In this document: in pieces, positions 60,063-64,000 of the stretch
How the letters are laid out: every line of letters starts with the position of its first letter
How positions within the stretch are numbered: position 1 is the first letter of the stretch
From: Rufibacter psychrotolerans
Lineage (GTDB): Bacteria > Bacteroidota > Bacteroidia > Cytophagales > Hymenobacteraceae
Assembly: GCF_016924645.1 (NCBI RefSeq)
Contig: NZ_JAFFJV010000012.1
Coordinates: 29,044 to 93,043 of the forward strand
Length of the DNA stretch: 64,000 nt
Reading direction: 5' to 3'
Translations under genes and position numbers: made by a program
Notes under the pieces: generated by a model
What the model was told of the DNA's origin: nothing
The model's database searches: none
The model's input: only the letters and a program-made list of their open reading frames with translations

Positions 60063-61469
60063 ATGCTGGTTTTGAAATTTGGAGGCACTTCTGTGGCCAA
60101 CGCTGCTGCCATCCGTCAATTAATCTCTATTCTCAAGGAGAAAGAAAACCCCAAGATGTTGGTGGTGGTATCGGCCATGTCCAAGGTCACCGATCTGCTC
60201 ATTAGCCTGTACCAGCAGGCGGCCGCGCAAGACCCGGCTTACCTGGAGCTGCTAGGCCAACTGGAAGCCAAGCACATGCAGGCCATTGAAGAACTGGTGC
60301 CCATGAGCCAGCAGATTGAGATAAAGGGGCGCATCAAGATGATCTTCCGGGAGCTGGAGGACGTGTGCCGCGGCATTTACCTGCTGGATGAGCTCAGCGA
60401 CTGCACCAAAGCCCGGGTAATGGCCTACGGCGAACGGCTGAGTTCGGCCATTGTGTCGGTGGCGTTCCAGCACCACGGCTTGCCCAACGTGCTGGTAGAC
60501 AGCCGCGACTTTATCCTGACGGACAGCACCTACCTGAACGCGAAGGTAAAGCTACCCGCCACCTACAAGCTCATGCAGGAAAACCTGCCCGCCGCGGCCC
60601 TGGTGGTAGCCCCCGGCTTTATTGCCCGCTCTACCGAGGGCAAGACCACGGTTTTGGGCCGGGGAGGCTCAGACTACACGGCTTCTCTCTACGCCGCCGC
60701 CCTCAATGCCGAGCTGCTGGAAATCTGGTCAGACGTGGACGGCATGTACACCACCGACCCGCGCAAAGCCGCCGCCGCCTACTCTATTGAAGAACTGAGC
60801 TACGAGGAAGCCATGGAGCTGGCCTATTTTGGGGCCAAGGTGCTGTACCCGCCCACCATTGCGCCCCTGGTGGCCGCCAAGATTCCGCTGGTGCTCAAGA
60901 ACACCTTCAACCCGGGCCACAAAGGCACCCTGATCTCGGCCACGCCAGCGGCCAGTACCCAGAAGGTGAAGGGCATCTCCTGCATTGACCACATGGCGGT
61001 CTTAACCGTGAGCGGCAGTGGCATGGTGGGCGTGCCGGGGTTTGCCATGCGGCTGTTCAAGGCCGTAGCCCAGGAAAACATCAACATTTACTTTATCACG
61101 CAGTCCTCCTCGGAGCAAAGCATTACGATTGGCCTGTCCGAGGCCGAGGGCGAAAAGGCGGTAGAAGCCATCAGCCAGGAGTTTGCCGATGACATTGCCC
61201 ATGAGCTGCTCAATCCCGTGGCCCTGGAAACGCCCATGAGCATTGTGGCCATGGTGGGCAACGGCATGGTGCAGCAACCCGGCATTGCCGGTAAGGCCTT
61301 CTCGCTCCTGGGCGACCACGGCATCAACATCAGGGCCATTGCGCAGGGAGCCACCGAGCGCATTATTTCGGTGGTACTGAAGACCCCCGATGCCCACCGG
61401 GCCGTGAACCTGCTGCACGACCGTTTCTTTTTAGCAGTACCCGCATCCTCAGAAGCCGCACTGGCCTAA
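60063..61469 (+). CDS. Aspartate kinase (monofunctional, ThrA-like)
   Basis: A 468-residue kinase that phosphorylates L-aspartate, the first step to Thr, Lys and Met. KFGGTSVANA (5-14) and YGERLSSAIVSVAF mark the kinase domain; two ACT domains follow (SGSGMVGVPGFAMRLFKAVAQENINI, and VGNGMVQQPGIAGKAFSLLGDHGINIRAIAQGATER). The protein ends where bifunctional ThrA proteins continue into homoserine dehydrogenase, so that activity must be encoded elsewhere. ACT domains suggest end-product inhibition. It leads the operon, ten bases before thrB. Confidence 0.93.
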   Translation: MLVLKFGGTSVANAAAIRQLISILKEKENPKMLVVVSAMSKVTDLLISLYQQAAAQDPAYLELLGQLEAKHMQAIEELVPMSQQIEIKGRIKMIFRELEDVCRGIYLLDELSDCTKARVMAYGERLSSAIVSVAFQHHGLPNVLVDSRDFILTDSTYLNAKVKLPATYKLMQENLPAAALVVAPGFIARSTEGKTTVLGRGGSDYTASLYAAALNAELLEIWSDVDGMYTTDPRKAAAAYSIEELSYEEAMELAYFGAKVLYPPTIAPLVAAKIPLVLKNTFNPGHKGTLISATPAASTQKVKGISCIDHMAVLTVSGSGMVGVPGFAMRLFKAVAQENINIYFITQSSSEQSITIGLSEAEGEKAVEAISQEFADDIAHELLNPVALETPMSIVAMVGNGMVQQPGIAGKAFSLLGDHGINIRAIAQGATERIISVVLKTPDAHRAVNLLHDRFFLAVPASSEAALA

Positions 61470-61479
61470 CCCCTTTTGT

Positions 61480-62445
61480 ATGAATCACCAAGAATTTGTC
61501 AAAGCGTACGCCCCGGCCACCGTGGCCAATGTGTGCTGCGGCTTTGACGTACTGGGCTTTGCCCTGGACCAACCCGGCGATGAGGTGTGGGCCCGCCAGA
61601 CCGAAGCCCCCGGCATCACCATTTCGGCCATCCACGGCATTGAGGGCCTTTCCTCCGACCCTGCCGAAAACGTGATTGGCGTAGTAGCCCAGAAAATGCT
61701 GGACCGGCTGGGCGTTACCCACGGGCTGGAGTTGCAACTGCACAAGGGCATGCCCGTGGGCAGCGGCCTGGGCAGCAGCGCCGCCAGTTCGGCCGCGGCT
61801 GCTTTTGCCGTCAATGAGCTGCTGGGCCAGCCGTTTACCACGCTGGAGCTGGTGGAGTACGCCATGGAAGGCGAGCGCAAGGCGTCGGGCTCGGCCCACG
61901 CCGATAACGTAGCCCCTGCCCTGCTGGGCGGCTTTGTGCTGGTGCGCGCCTATGACCCGCTGGACGTGGTTCCGCTGGGCGTACCGCTGGCGCTGTACTG
62001 CACGGTACTGTACCCCCAGATAGAGCTCAAGACCTCGCTCTCGCGCAGCATCCTCAAACAGGAAATCCCCCTCAAGAAAGGCATCCGGCAGTGGGGCAAC
62101 CTGGCCGGGCTCATGGCCGGGCTCCTCAAGAAAGACTATGCGCTCCTTGGCCGCAGCCTGCACGATGAGATCTTTGAGCCGGAGCGCTCAGTGCTCATTC
62201 CTCTGTTCAAGCAGGTGAAGGAAGCCGCCCTGGCGGCCGGTGCCCTGGGGGCCGGAATCTCAGGATCAGGCCCGTCCATCTTTGCGTTATCCGCCAGCCA
62301 GTCGCAGGCCCAGGCCGTACAGCAGGCCATGGAAGCCGTCTATGCCGGCAGCGGCATTGACACTAAATCGTACGTAGCCCAGGTGCCCGAACAAGGTGTT
62401 CGGCTGGTGGCACCTTCACCCTTACAACCCGCCCTACCTCTATGA
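61480..62445 (+). CDS. thrB: Homoserine kinase
   Basis: A 321-residue GHMP kinase that phosphorylates L-homoserine. ATP-binding motif PVGSGLGSSAAS (92-103), N-terminal VKAYAPATVANVCCGFDVLGFAL, and the C-terminal GAGISGSGPSIFALS are as in ThrB. Length is normal. It overlaps thrC by four bases (ATGA) and follows aspartate kinase by ten. Confidence 0.95.
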   Translation: MNHQEFVKAYAPATVANVCCGFDVLGFALDQPGDEVWARQTEAPGITISAIHGIEGLSSDPAENVIGVVAQKMLDRLGVTHGLELQLHKGMPVGSGLGSSAASSAAAAFAVNELLGQPFTTLELVEYAMEGERKASGSAHADNVAPALLGGFVLVRAYDPLDVVPLGVPLALYCTVLYPQIELKTSLSRSILKQEIPLKKGIRQWGNLAGLMAGLLKKDYALLGRSLHDEIFEPERSVLIPLFKQVKEAALAAGALGAGISGSGPSIFALSASQSQAQAVQQAMEAVYAGSGIDTKSYVAQVPEQGVRLVAPSPLQPALPL

Positions 62446-63761
62446 AGTACCACAGTACCAATGGCCCGGCCCTGCAGATAGGTTTTAAAGAAGCCGTGCT
62501 CAAAGGCTTGCCCCACGACAAAGGCCTCTTTTTCCCGAAGGAGATTCCCACCCTTCCCGCTGACTTCTTTGCCCAGCTTCCCACCCTTACGCTGCCCCAG
62601 ATAGCGGTGGAGGTGCTGCAGCCGTTCGTGACCCCAGACCTCACCCCCGAGGCGCTCAAGACCATCTGCGAGGAGGTGTTCACGTTCCCCATCCCATTGG
62701 TGGAGGTGGAGCAAGGCATCTACGCGCTGGAGTTGTTCCATGGGCCTACCTGCGCCTTTAAAGACGTGGGCGCCCGCTTTATGTCGCGTTGTTTGCAGGC
62801 CTTTGCCGAGCCCGACCAACCCGTGACGGTGCTGGTGGCCACCTCGGGCGATACCGGCAGTGCCGTGGCCAACGGCTTTCTGGGCTTGGAGAACATTGAC
62901 GTGGTGGTGCTGTATCCGCAGAACGGGGTGAGTCCCATCCAGGAAATGCAGTTTACCACCCTGGGGCAGAACATCAGCGCCGTGGCCGTGGAAGGCTCTT
63001 TTGACGATTGCCAGGCCCTGGTGAAGCAGGCCTTCGCCGATGAGGAACTTAACCAGAAGCGCAACCTGTCCTCGGCCAACTCCATCAACGTGGCCCGCTG
63101 GCTGCCGCAGATGGTGTACTACTTCCACGCCTGGGGGCAATGGAAAAAACAGAACCCCGCAGCAGAGCAGGTCACCATCTCGGTGCCCAGCGGCAACTTC
63201 GGTAATCTGGCGGCGGGTTTGCTGGCCCGCCACATGGGCCTGCCCGTGACCTACTTTGTGGCTGCCACCAACCAGAACAAGATAGTGCCCCATTACCTGG
63301 AAACCGGCGAGTACGCCCCGGCCCCCTCGGTGTGCACCATTGCCAATGCCATGGACGTGGGCAACCCCAACAATTTCCCCCGCATTCAGGAGCTGTTCGG
63401 GCAGGACCTGGAGGCCCTCAAAGCAGTGGTGAAAGGGTTCTGGGCCGATGACGAGGAAATTAAAGGCACCATTCGCCTGGTGCACCAGGCTACCGGCTAC
63501 TTGCTGGACCCGCACGGTGCCATTGGTTACCTGAGCCTTCGCCAGCTTCTGCCGGAGTTGAACACACCCGGCATCTTCCTGGAGACGGCCCACCCCGCCA
63601 AGTTCAAGGAAAGCATGGAGCCCGTACTGAACCAGGAAATAGCCCTGCCCCAGCAACTGCAGGCCTTCACCGGCAAACAGAAACAAGTCACCGACATGCC
63701 CAACGACTTTGCCGGCCTTAAGCTGCTGCTGATGCAGGAACACAAGGAAGGAACGCTGTAA
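62442..63761 (+). CDS. thrC: Threonine synthase
   Basis: A 439-residue PLP enzyme converting O-phosphohomoserine to threonine. FHGPTCAFKDVGARF includes the PLP Lys107; TSGDTGSAVANGF and SVPSGNFGNLAAGLLA supply phosphate contacts. It resembles the long ThrC type with an N-terminal MKYHSTNGPALQIGFKEAV region. It ends the operon; a palindrome copy follows two bases after its stop. Confidence 0.95.
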   Translation: MKYHSTNGPALQIGFKEAVLKGLPHDKGLFFPKEIPTLPADFFAQLPTLTLPQIAVEVLQPFVTPDLTPEALKTICEEVFTFPIPLVEVEQGIYALELFHGPTCAFKDVGARFMSRCLQAFAEPDQPVTVLVATSGDTGSAVANGFLGLENIDVVVLYPQNGVSPIQEMQFTTLGQNISAVAVEGSFDDCQALVKQAFADEELNQKRNLSSANSINVARWLPQMVYYFHAWGQWKKQNPAAEQVTISVPSGNFGNLAAGLLARHMGLPVTYFVAATNQNKIVPHYLETGEYAPAPSVCTIANAMDVGNPNNFPRIQELFGQDLEALKAVVKGFWADDEEIKGTIRLVHQATGYLLDPHGAIGYLSLRQLLPELNTPGIFLETAHPAKFKESMEPVLNQEIALPQQLQAFTGKQKQVTDMPNDFAGLKLLLMQEHKEGTL

Positions 63762-63763
63762 TT

Positions 63764-63804
63764 CTGTTTTGAGCCTGATTTCTGATAATCGGGCTCAAAA
63801 CAGG
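63764..63804. repeat. Dispersed intergenic palindrome (copy 13)
   Basis: CTGTTTTGAGCCTGATT / AATCGGGCTCAAAACAG; placed right after the thrC stop codon, where it may serve as its terminator. Confidence 0.75.
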
Positions 63805-63933
63805 GAACATTTCTTATACGGTTCCTCTCTAGCTGGCATCCTTCCGGGCGCGAGTCTGAAGCCTTGTGTCAAAGGAGGAAGCGAACGCTCCAGACTCGCC
63901 GGAACGGTTTGCATGTCTCCTATTAGGAAACAG

Positions 63934-64000
63934 CTATGGCGCGGATTTACTTCCGTGCCTAACGATAACCTGAAGGCACGGAAGTAAATCCGCGCCATAG
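63934..64000. mobile_element. CTATGGCGCGGATTTAC palindromic element
   Basis: Perfect 27-bp inverted arms (63934-63960 and 63974-64000) around a 13-bp centre (AACGATAACCTGA). A decayed copy lies at 34394-34470. Just upstream, CGAGTCTG (63851) and CAGACTCG (63891) form another small inverted repeat. The element reaches the window edge. Confidence 0.8.

Overview
The window comes from a high-GC member of the Bacteroidota, most likely a Hymenobacteraceae-type organism (Rufibacter, Pontibacter or Hymenobacter relatives). The evidence is TonB-dependent receptor and PorE-like OmpA proteins, FISUMP, DUF4153, DUF3822, DUF4920 and GxxExxY family genes, a fused DAHP synthase/chorismate mutase, and promoters that fit the Bacteroidota pattern TTG-N19-20-TAnnTTTG. 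The genus is an inference. I see no rRNA, tRNA, CRISPR array, transposase or phage genes.

Layout. 0-3.6 kb: bestrophin-like channel, beta-carbonic anhydrase, START-domain protein and a cytoplasmic serine hydrolase. 3.7-7.2 kb: an aromatic amino-acid operon (prephenate dehydratase, aminotransferase, DAHP synthase/chorismate mutase) behind a clear Phe/Tyr leader-peptide attenuator. 7.4-18.8 kb: phytanoyl-CoA dioxygenase-like enzyme, sorbosone dehydrogenase-like lipoprotein, alpha/beta hydrolase, a large outer-membrane receptor, a repeat-filled gap, and a 980-residue FAD/Fe-S D-2-hydroxyacid dehydrogenase. 18.9-20.8 kb: an AT-rich two-gene island (unknown protein plus FRG-domain protein) that looks acquired. 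20.9-25.4 kb: SRPBCC, quinone-oxidoreductase-like, NTF2-like, FISUMP and methyltransferase genes. 25.9-31.8 kb: a set of membrane-protein genes, a small winged-helix regulator and a secreted serine hydrolase; three of its units carry the same ACTTTG-N5-CAAAGT operator. 32.5-50.4 kb: mixed housekeeping and envelope genes, including a GHL10-type glycoside hydrolase, a K+ channel with a zinc-ribbon tail, an RsbQ-like hydrolase, an RhlE-type helicase and a fused gluconokinase/6-phosphogluconate dehydrogenase. 50.6-59.6 kb: GxxExxY protein, DNA ligase LigA, an amidoligase/class-I amidotransferase pair, a PorE-like OmpA protein and QueE. 59.8-63.8 kb: a threonine operon (aspartate kinase, homoserine kinase, threonine synthase) preceded by a Thr/Ile-rich leader ORF.

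The non-coding DNA is unusually structured. About twenty copies of a ~38-bp palindrome (GTTTTgGGCcTGTTTT ... AAAACAGGCCCAAAAC) lie mostly just downstream of stop codons. On top of these are several MITE-like families: a 155-bp TAGGCTGTGTCT element, paired 155-bp elements nested in a concentric inverted repeat, a 31-bp CACTCGCCAGAGGCGAG repeat, and others. The strongest new biology I can support is regulatory: two amino-acid-rich leader peptides in front of biosynthetic operons, one with a complete promoter/leader/antiterminator/terminator layout, and a three-site operator family linked to a winged-helix regulator.
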